DNA of 64,000 bases from Vibrio scophthalmi LMG 19158 (GCF_000222585.1 NZ_AFWE01000210.1:1-64000), one strand, 5' to 3'. Counted from the stretch's first letter, positions 27,243 to 36,454 are shown. Program-made: numbers and translations. The notes: generated by a model from the letters alone, not told the origin.

Positions 27243-28317
27243 TCAAACAAGACGAACGCTGCTTAAGGCGGCGTTATTTGGTGCTACGGCTCCCATACTG
27301 CCTTTTGGTTGCAGTTCCATCGCCTCATCTCAATCTCGTTCGCCAGCTCTGATTGGCTGCTCATTGTCTGGTCGTAAACGCTTTAATGTTGTGGTTGCCG
27401 ATCAGCAAGGCTTACCCATTTCAGTACTGCCTTTGCCTACACGTGGACACGGGGTAGCGATTCACCCTGTGCTTGACCATGCGGTAGCCTTTGCCCGTCG
27501 TCCGGGGGATTATTTTATGGTGTTTGATTATCAACGCGGTGCCATGATTCAATTGAGGCAAGCGGATCGTCAGCGTCATTACTATGGTCATGGCGTGTAT
27601 TCACCGGATGGGCAATGGCTCTATGCGACCGAAGGTGAGCGAAACAGCAGCCGTGGCATTATCGGCGTCTATGAGGTTGCTACTGGCTATCAAAAGCGAG
27701 ATGAATTCAGCGGGTTTGGCTTAGGTCCCCATGAAGTCATTATGATGCCAGATGGCTCGCTTGCAATCGGTGTTGGTGGTGTTCATACCCAAGGCCGGAA
27801 GCCGGTGAATCTTGAGAGCATGCAGCCAAGTCTGAGCTATTTGTCACCGCAAGGGCAATTAATTGATCAAGTAGAGTTGGTCGATAAGAAGCTCAGCATT
27901 CGCCACTTGGCACATGATGGCGAGAAAACCGTGCTTTGTGGTCAACAGTATCGTGGCGAGGTTGAAGATAACCCAGCACTGTTAGCGATGCATACTCAAG
28001 GAGGTGGGTTGATTGAGTTGCAAGCTGAGCCTGAGCAGTGGGCTCGATTTGACCACTATATTGCCAGTATTGCGGCGACTGAAGATTGGATTTTAGCCAC
28101 CTCACCAAGGGGTAATTGCTTTGGCATTTGGTCAAAAAATAGCTTGGAGTTGGTGGAGTTGTCACCCTTGCCTGATGCATCAGGTGTGGTGGTGTTCGAT
28201 GATGGGTTTCGTATCAGTTCAGGTTCTGGTTCGGTGATCACTCAAATAAAACCACAGCAAAAAAGTTCGATTCGTTCGACAATACAATGGGATAACCACT
28301 GGTCTGCTATTGTGTAA
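27232..28317 (+). CDS. DUF1513 protein with twin-arginine signal
   Basis: A 361-residue protein with an N-terminal TRRTLLKAALFGA, a twin-arginine (Tat) type signal, followed by a hydrophobic stretch and a possible lipobox-like FGC. The body has repeated short beta segments (VYSPDGQWLYATE, EVIMMPDGSLAIGVGG), consistent with the beta-propeller-like fold of DUF1513. It is the last gene of the imelysin operon. Tat export suggests a folded or cofactor-containing periplasmic protein. Its role is not established; co-conservation points to iron handling. Confidence 0.85.
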   Translation: MVTDQTRRTLLKAALFGATAPILPFGCSSIASSQSRSPALIGCSLSGRKRFNVVVADQQGLPISVLPLPTRGHGVAIHPVLDHAVAFARRPGDYFMVFDYQRGAMIQLRQADRQRHYYGHGVYSPDGQWLYATEGERNSSRGIIGVYEVATGYQKRDEFSGFGLGPHEVIMMPDGSLAIGVGGVHTQGRKPVNLESMQPSLSYLSPQGQLIDQVELVDKKLSIRHLAHDGEKTVLCGQQYRGEVEDNPALLAMHTQGGGLIELQAEPEQWARFDHYIASIAATEDWILATSPRGNCFGIWSKNSLELVELSPLPDASGVVVFDDGFRISSGSGSVITQIKPQQKSSIRSTIQWDNHWSAIV

Positions 28318-28428
28318 ATTCTCAGTATATCATTAAGTTATTGATATAATTTCTCAAAAACAAGTCGGCCGTTGAGTGAAAATTCTGCCATACTTATTGC
28401 AAAGAGAGCGTAATAAGTGTGTCAATAA

Positions 28429-29967
28429 ATGTTAAAATTCAATGCAGCGCTGCTAACACTAGTATTAATGCCCATGCCTTCATGGGCATTATCATATTTT
28501 GAAGATATTGGTTGGGTTAGCCCCAATAGCCAAGCGGTCACCCAACTGCAATACCCGTCATTAGTTGAGGATATTTACCGTGATAACGGTGAACAGCTGA
28601 TTTGGTTCGATCTTCAACAAAGTAGTCAGTTGGAGTTTCAACTCGAGTTGATTCAGCAAGCGAATGTCAGTCCATTTCTGTCGCGCCAGCTCAAGCAGTT
28701 GCGTTTTTATCGCAATAGTAATCGTTGGTTTGAATACGATATCCTAGCTACCGATGCCATGATTACCTACATGAGTTATGCAGAACAAGCGAAGCATATG
28801 GGTAAAGAGTGGTATTTTGAGACGAAACTCACTCAGCCTTTATCCCCCCCGACTTTATCCGCGCTTGATGCCTTACACGCTTCGATTGAATCACAACAAC
28901 TGGGTGAGTTAATTGAGACTTATACGCCGGATAACGAAAACTACCAGTCGCTTGTTCGTGCCTATCTTCACCTTGCTAATTCGCATGAGGAAGAGCTGCC
29001 GAAATATCATCAAGATACCCAGTTGAAACGAGTAGGCGATCTGTTAGAGGCACGTCCTGCATTGCTTGACCGATTAGAAGTCGTTGACGTTGATCTCTCA
29101 AACGTTAAATTTAATATAGGCTATTATGATGGGCGACTTGAAAAAGCGGTTAAGCAGTTTCAAGCAATGCATGGATTAAAGCCTGATGGCGTTATTGGAC
29201 CTAGAACTATTCAATGGTTGAATGTCGCTAATCGCGAACGTTTAACCATGCTTGCTGTGAATGCTGAGCGTGAACGAATGTGGCCACAGCAACGTGATAC
29301 GATTATTGTCGTTAATGTGCCTAGCTTTGAAATGGAGTATTGGTATGGTGGCGAATCGATGTTTCAATCTCGCGTTGTCGTCGGCCGTGAGGCTCGCAAA
29401 ACGCCAGTGATGTCGACTAAATTGGACTCAGTTATCCTCAATCCGACGTGGAATGTGCCATGGAAAATCATGGTAGAGGATATTATTCCACATATGCAAT
29501 CAGATCCTAACTACCTCAGTCGACAAAACATCGATATAATTGCAAATTGGCAATCAAATCAGGTAATTGACCCATCAGAAATTGATTGGGCAACACTTAA
29601 CCCTAAAGCGTTTCCCTATCGAATGCGCCAAATGTCGGGTAATTATAACGCGTTAGGCCTGTATAAATTTAACACGCCGAATAAGCGCGCAATTTTCTTG
29701 CATGATACGCCAAGTAAGCATTTGTTTAGTAAAGAAAGCCGAGCATTTAGTTCCGGTTGTATTCGGGTTAAGCACGCCGATGCCTTTGCCTCTTTGCTGT
29801 TAGAGAACCAAGGTGTCGATTTAGAAAAGTTGGATGTATCCCCTGATGAAGCCAATAAAGCGGTTTCATTACGCAAGCGCATTCCCGTGCATATCATCTA
29901 CCAAACCGCATGGGCAGAGGATGGCGTGGTGCAATATCGGGACGATATTTACCGTTTTGATCGCTAG
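28429..29967 (+). CDS. ldtD: L,D-transpeptidase (YcbB/LdtD type)
   Basis: Periplasmic peptidoglycan cross-linking enzyme making 3-3 (mDap-mDap) bonds. Signal peptide 1-20 (PSWA). A scaffold domain is followed by a peptidoglycan-binding region (about 226-265, FQAMHGLKPDGVIGPRT). The YkuD catalytic domain (about 290-450) carries H425 (FLHDTPSKH) and the nucleophile C444 in FSSGCIRV. At 512 residues it is shorter than E. coli LdtD (615). It is followed by mepK and gloC homologues, the same order as ycbB-ycbK-ycbL in E. coli. Such transpeptidases bypass penicillin-binding proteins under envelope stress. Confidence 0.92.
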   Translation: MLKFNAALLTLVLMPMPSWALSYFEDIGWVSPNSQAVTQLQYPSLVEDIYRDNGEQLIWFDLQQSSQLEFQLELIQQANVSPFLSRQLKQLRFYRNSNRWFEYDILATDAMITYMSYAEQAKHMGKEWYFETKLTQPLSPPTLSALDALHASIESQQLGELIETYTPDNENYQSLVRAYLHLANSHEEELPKYHQDTQLKRVGDLLEARPALLDRLEVVDVDLSNVKFNIGYYDGRLEKAVKQFQAMHGLKPDGVIGPRTIQWLNVANRERLTMLAVNAERERMWPQQRDTIIVVNVPSFEMEYWYGGESMFQSRVVVGREARKTPVMSTKLDSVILNPTWNVPWKIMVEDIIPHMQSDPNYLSRQNIDIIANWQSNQVIDPSEIDWATLNPKAFPYRMRQMSGNYNALGLYKFNTPNKRAIFLHDTPSKHLFSKESRAFSSGCIRVKHADAFASLLLENQGVDLEKLDVSPDEANKAVSLRKRIPVHIIYQTAWAEDGVVQYRDDIYRFDR

Positions 29968-30127
29968 AGGCGGCAATTAAACGGCAAAGCGTGATCTTTA
30001 CGAAAAATTTGCAATTTGCCTTATGAAATAAAATTGTTAATTAGTTCAATAATTAATCTATGGCGGAAATAATTTGTCACATTTCTAGCACGCTTTATGC
30101 ATTTGCACTTCACAAAAGAGTTAGGTA

Positions 30128-30143
30128 GTGTCGGCTTCGACAC
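30128..30143 (+). repeat. Stem-loop in the mepK leader
   Basis: GTGTCG/CGACAC with a GCTT loop lies about 35 bases before the mepK start. It could be an RNA processing or stability element, or an operator half. There is no U-run, so it is not a terminator. Confidence 0.4.
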
Positions 30144-30176
30144 GATAATCGTATCGGATTGTGAAGGGTTTATAGA

Positions 30177-30719
30177 GTGCAAGTTACACGTAGACATTTT
30201 TTTAAGTTGGCAGGAAGTGGTTTGGTAGTTGCGAGTTGCGCCCCGAGTGTGGCACTGGCTTCTTATCCCGATCTTTCACGCTCATTAGCGATGAGCAATG
30301 TCCATACTGGCGAAGCACTCGAAACACGTTATTTCGATGGCAGCGAGTATATTCCAAGAGAACTGGGCCGAATTGATCAAATTTGTCGTGATTTCAGACG
30401 TAATGAAACACACAAAATGGACAAGCATTTGTTCGATCAGATCTCTCTTATTCAATCAGAATTAGGCGTAGAAGCTGAGGTGCAGATTATCTCGGGTTAT
30501 CGTTCGCCTGCGACCAATGAAGCGTTGCGAGCAAGTTCTAGCGGCGTAGCCAAGAAGAGCTACCATATGCTTGGTCAAGCGATTGATTTCCGTCTCGATG
30601 GTGTGTCACTAAAGAAAGTTCGTGATATCGCAAGAGAGATGAAAGTCGGTGGTGTTGGTTACTACCCAAGTAGTAATTTTGTCCACATTGATACAGGCCC
30701 TGCACGCTACTGGTCATAG
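30177..30719 (+). CDS. mepK: Murein endopeptidase MepK-like (DUF882/YcbK, M15 fold)
   Basis: A 180-residue exported metallopeptidase-fold protein. The N-terminus has TRRHFFKLAGSGLVVASC, a Tat-like twin-arginine signal. Zinc residues are H130 (SYHMLGQAIDF), D137 and H170 (FVHIDTG), in the SxHxxGxAxD pattern of the M15/DUF882 family. E. coli MepK cleaves mDap-mDap cross-links, the products of L,D-transpeptidases such as the neighbouring ldtD. The start is GTG with AAGGG about 10 bases upstream. A separate short leader with a hairpin precedes it. Confidence 0.9.
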   Translation: MQVTRRHFFKLAGSGLVVASCAPSVALASYPDLSRSLAMSNVHTGEALETRYFDGSEYIPRELGRIDQICRDFRRNETHKMDKHLFDQISLIQSELGVEAEVQIISGYRSPATNEALRASSSGVAKKSYHMLGQAIDFRLDGVSLKKVRDIAREMKVGGVGYYPSSNFVHIDTGPARYWS

Positions 30720-30804
30720 GCTTTTTCACGATAGCTAACTCACTTGAGCTTAGTTGGCTATCGTGTCATAGTTCGGCCAGTTTCGATATTTAAAAGGTTT
30801 AGCT

Positions 30805-31461
30805 ATGTCTCTGAAGTATCAGGTTGTGCCTGTCACCTCGTTCTCTCAAAACTGTTCTATCGTATGGTGCGATGAAACGATGAAAGGCATTGTGATCGAT
30901 CCCGGTGGTGATGAAAAACAACTGGCGATGCTGATCAAAGAACTCGGTGTTGATGTTGAAAGCCTCGTACTGACACATGGTCACCTAGACCACGTTGGTG
31001 GCACCGAAGCTTTAGCGCGATTATTAGGTGGCAAAGCGATTGTAGGCCCACATAAAGAAGATAACTTCTGGTTACAAGGCCTTGAAGGTCAAAGCCAAAT
31101 GTTCGGGTTTCCGTTAACAGAAGCATTTGAACCTGATCAGTGGCTAAATGACGGTGATGTGATCACTTTCGGCAACCAAACGATGGATGTAATCCATACT
31201 CCAGGCCACACGCCTGGTCATGTGGTTTTATTCAGTAAAGAAGCTCAACTTGCTTTTGTAGGGGATGTCTTGTTTAACGGCGCTATTGGTCGTACCGATT
31301 TCCCTAAAGGTGATTTCAATACCTTAATTAGCTCGATCAAAAACAAATTGTGGCCACTTGGCAATGATGTGCGTTTTGTTCCTGGTCATGGCCCTGAGTC
31401 AACTTTTGGCCGTGAAAGAGCAAGTAATCCATTTGTTGCCGATGAAATGCCCCTTTACTAA
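30805..31461 (+). CDS. gloC: Type II hydroxyacylglutathione hydrolase (GloC/YcbL)
   Basis: A 218-residue metallo-beta-lactamase-fold thioesterase that hydrolyses S-lactoylglutathione to lactate and glutathione, the last step of the glyoxalase route. The zinc motif THGHLDH (57-63) and later residues HTPGHTPGH, GDVLF and PGHGP are all present. It is smaller than GloB, in keeping with YcbL/GloC. It sits 85 bases after mepK and ends at a strong terminator. Confidence 0.92.
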   Translation: MSLKYQVVPVTSFSQNCSIVWCDETMKGIVIDPGGDEKQLAMLIKELGVDVESLVLTHGHLDHVGGTEALARLLGGKAIVGPHKEDNFWLQGLEGQSQMFGFPLTEAFEPDQWLNDGDVITFGNQTMDVIHTPGHTPGHVVLFSKEAQLAFVGDVLFNGAIGRTDFPKGDFNTLISSIKNKLWPLGNDVRFVPGHGPESTFGRERASNPFVADEMPLY

Positions 31462-31503
31462 GCACTATTAAAACAAGTTGCTATCAATTTGGTATTGATA
31501 AAT

Positions 31504-31529
31504 AAGGTCGCGGATAGCGACCTTTTTTT
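31504..31529 (+). terminator. Intrinsic terminator of gloC
   Basis: AAGGTCGC/GCGACCTT stem with a GGATA loop, followed by a run of T. Confidence 0.9.
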
Positions 31530-31578
31530 GTATCCGTTTTTTGGGAACGCGGTGCGAAATAGTCGTTGGTAAGGAGAG

Positions 31579-32319
31579 CTAGTCGCGATCAGATTCCCTA
31601 TCTGTACATCGCTCTTTGCTTGCTATCGGAGCATGCTCGACCTCTTGTGATGCAGCTAAATAGCGGCGCATTAACCCAACAAACTCATCGGGTGGGCGGT
31701 CTAGATCATTGGTGGAGATGAATACGTCATAGCCAAAGAGTTGCCTTTGATAGTGCATCCTATTTGCCAGCATGGCTTGTAGGCCAGTGTATTGTTTACC
31801 ATCAGCCGTTGTGTAAGGTTTAGGGTCTAAAACCATCTCTTCAAATTGGGTGGTTTTGTGTTGCTGTTGTAAGCCGACATAAAGTAGCGGTCGTTGGCTA
31901 AGCAATATCTCAGTGGTAATACGGGGGCAGATGCTGTCGAGATAGGGCGAATAATCTTTGAGCCGAATCCCGACCCAGGGTAGGGGCTGATACCAGCCTT
32001 CGTGTTGGCATTGGCAAATATCTATTTTACTGATGTTACGCCATTTTAAGACCCAACCACCTTTATAGAAATGCTGTTGAAAATGAGTTGCCGTTAAAGT
32101 GTAAGCGACGATGCTGGTTTTGAGTAGCCACTGAGCGGCATAAAATAGGGCGATTAGCACTAATAAGCCCACCACAAATTGTTGCCATTGATTGGTAAAC
32201 CAGATCAATCCTCCCAATGCGACACACACGATTGCTCCCTTCCATACATTGGCATACGCCAGTAGAGCAGTCGGTTGATTTGAAAGGTGGCGAGTTGGCA
32301 TATCAAATCTCATGGGCAT
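31579..32319 (-). CDS. Two-span membrane protein of unknown function
   Basis: A 246-residue protein with two closely spaced membrane segments at about 29-46 and 48-66, then a large hydrophilic C-terminal domain, probably cytoplasmic, ending in an acidic/basic tail (CTDRESDRD). The middle contains WRNISKIDICQC and WVGIRLKDYSPYLDSICPRI, resembling PH-like membrane-anchored domains, but I cannot assign a family. Two alternative ATG starts lie within the first seven codons; AAGAG precedes the first. It is convergent with gloC and divergent from the following gene. Confidence 0.7.
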   Translation of the reverse strand: MPMRFDMPTRHLSNQPTALLAYANVWKGAIVCVALGGLIWFTNQWQQFVVGLLVLIALFYAAQWLLKTSIVAYTLTATHFQQHFYKGGWVLKWRNISKIDICQCQHEGWYQPLPWVGIRLKDYSPYLDSICPRITTEILLSQRPLLYVGLQQQHKTTQFEEMVLDPKPYTTADGKQYTGLQAMLANRMHYQRQLFGYDVFISTNDLDRPPDEFVGLMRRYLAASQEVEHAPIASKERCTDRESDRD

Positions 32320-32555
32320 ATCAAACTCTTTGCGTTAGTTAACGCTCCTGTTGGTTTCAATATCTGTGTATATATTCAGTAGTCGCAAAATTGCAAATAT
32401 CTAAGATTGTCTAAATTGTAGACTTATAGCAACCGTTCGCTTATTTTTGTCGCAGAAACACCGAGATACCCTGTCATTAATGGCAAATTTTTGGTATAAA
32501 ACGCGCTTCAAATTTTCACCACTGCTCCGTATGCAGTGAAATGGAGAAATACTCG

Positions 32556-32942
32556 ATGAGACTTGCTCATAAGCGCAAAGTGCAACAGAAACTACAAAAG
32601 CACATCAAAGCGGCAGTTGCAAATGTACCAGCAACTAAAAAAGCTAAGCCTGTAGTTGAGAAGACAGTCGCTGTAGCACCAGCTGCGGAGAAAGTAGTTG
32701 CACAAGAACAAGTTGTAGCAAAACAAGTTGACGTTGCACTGACTCCTAAGCAACAACAAGTTCTTGATATCGTTGTGAGCAATGCTGACGGTATCAACCC
32801 TAAAGGTATCGGCCTTGCCGCTGGTCAAGAAGAAGCTAAAGCTGCATCTTGGGCAACGGGCGCACTGAAAAAACTATTAGACGAAAACCTAGTAGTAAAA
32901 GAACAATTAGCGGGCAACAAAGTTATCTATAAAGCTCTTTAA
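32556..32942 (+). CDS. Small basic protein with Lys/Ala/Val-rich linker and winged-helix-like C-terminus
   Basis: A 128-residue protein with a basic N-terminus (MRLAHKRKVQQKLQKHIKAA), a low-complexity Ala/Val/Lys/Glu linker (about 22-60) and a compact C-terminal domain (about 63-128). That domain contains LTPKQQQVLDIVVSNADG and a helix-rich region ending in NKVIYKAL, resembling a MarR-like winged helix. GGAG lies nine bases before the ATG at 32556; an ATG five codons earlier is part of that Shine-Dalgarno area. The layout recalls histone-H1-like proteins. DNA binding is a guess; no family is recognised. Confidence 0.75.
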   Translation: MRLAHKRKVQQKLQKHIKAAVANVPATKKAKPVVEKTVAVAPAAEKVVAQEQVVAKQVDVALTPKQQQVLDIVVSNADGINPKGIGLAAGQEEAKAASWATGALKKLLDENLVVKEQLAGNKVIYKAL

Positions 32943-32964
32943 AGAGTTCGCAAACGTTGTTTTT

Positions 32965-32993
32965 GAGGCCTCGACTATGTCGAGGTCTTTTTT
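32965..32993 (+). terminator. Intrinsic terminator after the small basic protein gene
   Basis: CCTCGAC/GTCGAGG stem with a TAT loop and U-rich tail (TCTTTTTTG). Confidence 0.9.
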
Positions 32994-33072
32994 GTTGTAA
33001 CGATAAAATGATACAGAATAGAAACGGTTGTATCACAAAAATTAAAATAACCTCAAAATCCTCGCCGCGTTA

Positions 33073-33180
33073 CTACGTACGTATAGATCAGCCCCTTGCT
33101 CTGTTCAGTCAAATACTAATTCTCTTAATTTAAATGTCTTTTATATTGCTCTAATTGATCTCCTACGTACTTATACGTAG
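33073..33180. promoter_or_regulatory. Paired CTACGTA palindromes upstream of dctP
   Basis: The first site (33074-33083) is the perfect palindrome TACGTACGTA. The second (33163-33180) is CTACGTA-CTTA-TACGTAG, with perfect seven-base arms. Their centres are 93 bases apart. Inverted heptamers starting with TAC recall sites for NarL-type regulators, and a NarL-type regulator is encoded at the end of this gene cluster. Binding is inferred. Confidence 0.5.
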
Positions 33181-33318
33181 TGGGTTTTATGGAAGCTCCA
33201 ACCGTATTGTTAATTTCTCCGTGTTCTCGCTGATATTTTACGGTTGCTGGATCCTGCATGCTGTCCTCGAAACAGGAAGTGTCACATTCAGACGCACCAT
33301 GAAACAAAGGACCTGATA

Positions 33319-34440
33319 ATGAGAGCATTACATTCATTTTTTGATGGAAAATTGAAGTTAGGCATCGCGACATTAGCCGCATCGGTTGCGCTAGTGGGCT
33401 GTGGTGAAGAGAAGCAAGCGGATACCGCCAAGCAAGCCGAACCTGAAAAAGTCTATAAGTTAAAGCTGGCTGAAACTTGGGGACCAAACTTCCCAATTTT
33501 TGGTGATGCGACGAAAAACATGGCGAAGATGGCAGAAGAGATGTCGAACGGTCGTCTGGTGATCACAATTGACTCCTCAAACAAGCACAAAGCACCATTA
33601 GGTGTGTTCGATATGGTGAAATCGGGTCAGTATGATCTGGGTCACTCGGCGTCATACTACTGGAAAGGTAAAGTGCCTAATACGCTTTACTTCACGTCCA
33701 TGCCATTTGGCATGCTGCCGACAGAGCAATATGCGTGGTTCTACTACGGTGGTGGTATGGAGTTGATGGAAGAGGTGTATTCAGCTCATAACCTACTGTC
33801 GTTTCCTGGTGGTAACACCGATACGCAGATGGGTGGCTGGTTCCAAAAAGAGATCAACTCAGTTGATGATCTGCAAGGCCTGAAAATGCGTATTCCGGGT
33901 TTCGCGGGAGAAATTCTAGCGGAGATTGGCGCTAAGCCAACCAATATTGCCCCAGGTGAGCTATACACCTCGCTAGAGCGTCGCACGATCGATGCGCTAG
34001 AGTGGGTGGGTCCTTCACTAGACTTACGCATGGGTTTCCATAAAATTGCCCCTTACTACTACACCGGTTGGCATGAGCCAGGGACCGAGCTTCAGTTCCT
34101 AGTTAACCAACGTACCTGGGATAGCCTACCCGCTGACCTACAATCGATTCTGCAAACGGCGATGAAGACAGCAGCCTACGATATGTACACACAATCTAAG
34201 CACGAAAGTGGCAAGAACTGGGCATCGATTCAATCTGAGTACCCAAATGTTCAAGTCAAAGATTTCCCTGTAGAAGTCATTGCGGCATTGCGTGAAGCTA
34301 ACGACCGTTTGCTCAGTGATCATGCAGCAAAGGATGATCTGGCGAAGAAAATTCAAGCTTCACAAGCGGCTTACATTGAGCAAGTTCGTCCATGGTCAAA
34401 TATTTCTCATCGTGCATACCTAAACAGCCAAGCACAGTAG
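33319..34440 (+). CDS. dctP: TRAP transporter solute-binding lipoprotein, 2-oxoacid type
   Basis: Periplasmic solute receptor of a TRAP uptake system, 373 residues from the ATG at 33319 (AAGGA upstream). The signal peptide ends in a lipobox (ALVGC), so it is probably membrane-tethered. Family elements include LKLAETWGPNFPIFGD near the mature N-terminus, LKMRIPGFAGEILAEIGA, and DALEWVGPSLDLRMGFH followed by YYYTGWHEPG. The EWVGP and YxxGWxEPG elements are like those of TakP and related receptors for pyruvate and other 2-oxo acids, so that ligand class is inferred. It is 186 bases upstream of dctQ, with a hairpin between, typical for higher expression of the receptor. Confidence 0.92.
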   Translation: MRALHSFFDGKLKLGIATLAASVALVGCGEEKQADTAKQAEPEKVYKLKLAETWGPNFPIFGDATKNMAKMAEEMSNGRLVITIDSSNKHKAPLGVFDMVKSGQYDLGHSASYYWKGKVPNTLYFTSMPFGMLPTEQYAWFYYGGGMELMEEVYSAHNLLSFPGGNTDTQMGGWFQKEINSVDDLQGLKMRIPGFAGEILAEIGAKPTNIAPGELYTSLERRTIDALEWVGPSLDLRMGFHKIAPYYYTGWHEPGTELQFLVNQRTWDSLPADLQSILQTAMKTAAYDMYTQSKHESGKNWASIQSEYPNVQVKDFPVEVIAALREANDRLLSDHAAKDDLAKKIQASQAAYIEQVRPWSNISHRAYLNSQAQ

Positions 34441-34574
34441 TTAGTCATAAAAATTAAGCGCAATCGCGATGTACGGATCAATAAAACCCAAGCGTCAAAA
34501 TAAGATTGTGTATGAAAAATAACAGTGACTCTGTCACTGGAAGCCCAAGTCCCCCTTAAATATTACAACAATAA

Positions 34575-34600
34575 GCTCCGCCGGCATTGTCGAGCGGAGC
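34575..34600 (+). repeat. Stem-loop between dctP and dctQ
   Basis: GCTCCGC/GCGGAGC seven-base-pair stem with a 12-base loop. No proper U-run follows. It probably stabilises the dctP message or reduces read-through into the membrane genes. Confidence 0.55.
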
Positions 34601-34626
34601 ACCTTTAAAGTTCCACGGAGTTAGGA

Positions 34627-35160
34627 ATGAGAAGACTGATCTATATCGAGCGGCTATTCAATCGTTTTGGCGATTGGCTTGGCTGGTTATCCAGTATTTT
34701 GTTTATTCTACTGCTGATCAACGTCGTGTATGACGTCGTGATGCGTTATGCCTTCAATGATGTGTCGATTGCTTTTCAAGAAATGGAATGGCACTTATTT
34801 TCGGCGGTATTTCTCATTGGTGTGCCGTACGCGATAAAAGCGGGCGGTCATGTGCGAGTTGACCTGTTCTACGAACGTCTATCTAACAAAGCTCAAGCCA
34901 TTATTGATTTGCTTGGTACGGTATTTTTCCTCCTTCCTTTCTGCTTGTTAGTTGCATGGTATGGCATTGATTTCGCCAAAGAAAGCTATGTGCTTGGCGA
35001 GACATCGGGTGATCCCGGTGGTCTGTCTTACCGTTGGATCATTAAAGGTATGATCCCGCTTTCATTTCTCTTTATGGCGGTGAGTGGCATTGGCCTGATG
35101 CTGCACTCGCTAAATAGAATTGTTAACCCGCATCTGATGCACGCCCAAGCGAATAAGTAG
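34627..35160 (+). CDS. dctQ: TRAP transporter small membrane subunit
   Basis: A 177-residue protein with four membrane segments (about 17-40, 52-70, 90-115, 135-158), as in DctQ subunits. Characteristic features are VVMRYAFNDVSIAFQEMEWHLF in the second region and GGHVRVDLFYERL after it. It pairs with the large subunit DctM, whose gene starts 11 bases downstream. It contributes to sodium-coupled import of the ligand delivered by DctP. Confidence 0.92.
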   Translation: MRRLIYIERLFNRFGDWLGWLSSILFILLLINVVYDVVMRYAFNDVSIAFQEMEWHLFSAVFLIGVPYAIKAGGHVRVDLFYERLSNKAQAIIDLLGTVFFLLPFCLLVAWYGIDFAKESYVLGETSGDPGGLSYRWIIKGMIPLSFLFMAVSGIGLMLHSLNRIVNPHLMHAQANK

Positions 35161-35170
35161 GAGACGAAAA

Positions 35171-36454
35171 ATGGTCGGTATAGTTATGTTTTTTGTTGCC
35201 TTACTTGCGTTGCTAGTAGGCTTCCCAGTGGCCTTTACCTTTGGTGGTATCGCACTAATTTTTGGTGTTTGGGCCGAAGGTTTTGACATGTTTGCCTTTA
35301 TGCCATATCGCATACAGTCAATCATGGAAAATACCGTTCTTATGGCGGTGCCGCTGTTTGTCTTTATGGGGTTAGTGTTACAAAAAACCCGTTTAGCTGA
35401 GCAATTGCTTGAGTCTATGGGCAAATTATTTGGTGGTGTGCGTGGCGGTATCGCGATTTCGACGGTACTGGTAGGTGCATTGCTTGCCGCTTCAACCGGT
35501 GTGGTTGGGGCTTCAGTGGTGGCGATGGGGCTAATCTCACTGCCAGTCATGCTGAAATACAATTACGATAAAGGTTTAGCCTGTGGCACCATCTGTGCAT
35601 CAGGTACTTTAGGGCAGATCATTCCACCATCTATCGTTTTGATATTGCTGGGTGATGTGCTGGGTGTTCCCGTTGGCGACTTATTCCAAGCTGCGATTTG
35701 GCCGGGATTAGTGCTCGTGGGAGCCTATGTGGTGTATATCCTTATCTATGCCAAGATGAATCCGGACGCAGCGCAACCTATCGAACGAGATGAAAATGTG
35801 AGTCGCTCTGAGGAAGTGTTCAAAGCGCTCAAAGCGGTTATTCCACCACTTGCTCTGATTGTGGTTGTATTAGGTTCCATCTTCGCAGGTGTTGCAACAC
35901 CCACTGAATCTGCGGCCTTAGGTGGTGCGGGTGCGATTGTATTGGCTGTGCTGTACAAACAATTTAGCTGGAGAATGGTCTACGACGCTTCTAAAGAGAC
36001 CGTCAAAGTCACGGCAATGGTGTTTGCTATCTTACTGGGTGCGACGGCATTCTCAATGGCGTTCACTTATACAGGTGGCGACCACCTTGTTGAGCAGTGG
36101 ATGCTGCAAATACCGGGTGAAAAATGGGGCTTCTTGATCATTACTATGCTGGTCATTTTGGTGCTGGGTTTCTTCATCGACTTCGTTGAAATCTGTTTCA
36201 TCATTGTTCCTATCCTTGCTCCGGTGGCAGAACTGATGGGGATCAACATGACGTGGTTTGCCATCTTGATCGCGATGAATTTGCAAACCTCCTTCTTAAC
36301 ACCCCCATTTGGCTTTAGCTTGTTCTATTTGAAAGGTGTCGCACCAAACGGTGTCACGACGCGAGATATTTATCGAGGGGTTATGCCATTTATCGCGATA
36401 CAGATAGTGGTGCTCGCTTCGTTACTGGTTTTCCCAGAATTTTACGGAATGTGA
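35171..36454 (+). CDS. dctM: TRAP transporter large permease subunit
   Basis: A 427-residue protein with about 12 membrane segments and DctM signatures: LLVGFPVAFTFGGIALIFGVW at the N-terminus, LLAASTGVVGASVVAMGLI, the CGTICASGTLGQIIPPSI region, and GVATPTESAALG. It is the ion-coupled translocation subunit. The ATG has a GGAG-like site upstream. The gene ends 40 bases before a strong terminator, which separates it from the two-component genes. Confidence 0.94.
   Translation: MVGIVMFFVALLALLVGFPVAFTFGGIALIFGVWAEGFDMFAFMPYRIQSIMENTVLMAVPLFVFMGLVLQKTRLAEQLLESMGKLFGGVRGGIAISTVLVGALLAASTGVVGASVVAMGLISLPVMLKYNYDKGLACGTICASGTLGQIIPPSIVLILLGDVLGVPVGDLFQAAIWPGLVLVGAYVVYILIYAKMNPDAAQPIERDENVSRSEEVFKALKAVIPPLALIVVVLGSIFAGVATPTESAALGGAGAIVLAVLYKQFSWRMVYDASKETVKVTAMVFAILLGATAFSMAFTYTGGDHLVEQWMLQIPGEKWGFLIITMLVILVLGFFIDFVEICFIIVPILAPVAELMGINMTWFAILIAMNLQTSFLTPPFGFSLFYLKGVAPNGVTTRDIYRGVMPFIAIQIVVLASLLVFPEFYGM

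Larger units (their letters stand above)
32943..33318. other. Intergenic region upstream of dctP
   Basis: No gene is credible here. It holds a terminator at its left end and two CTACGTA-type palindromes (33073-33086 and 33163-33180), then about 140 bases of leader before dctP. The TACGTA motifs are the likely regulatory content. Confidence 0.5.

Noticed and set aside
33125-33496. Minus-strand open frame over the start of dctP
   Set aside because: It is antisense to the well-supported lipoprotein signal region of dctP and has no recognisable features.
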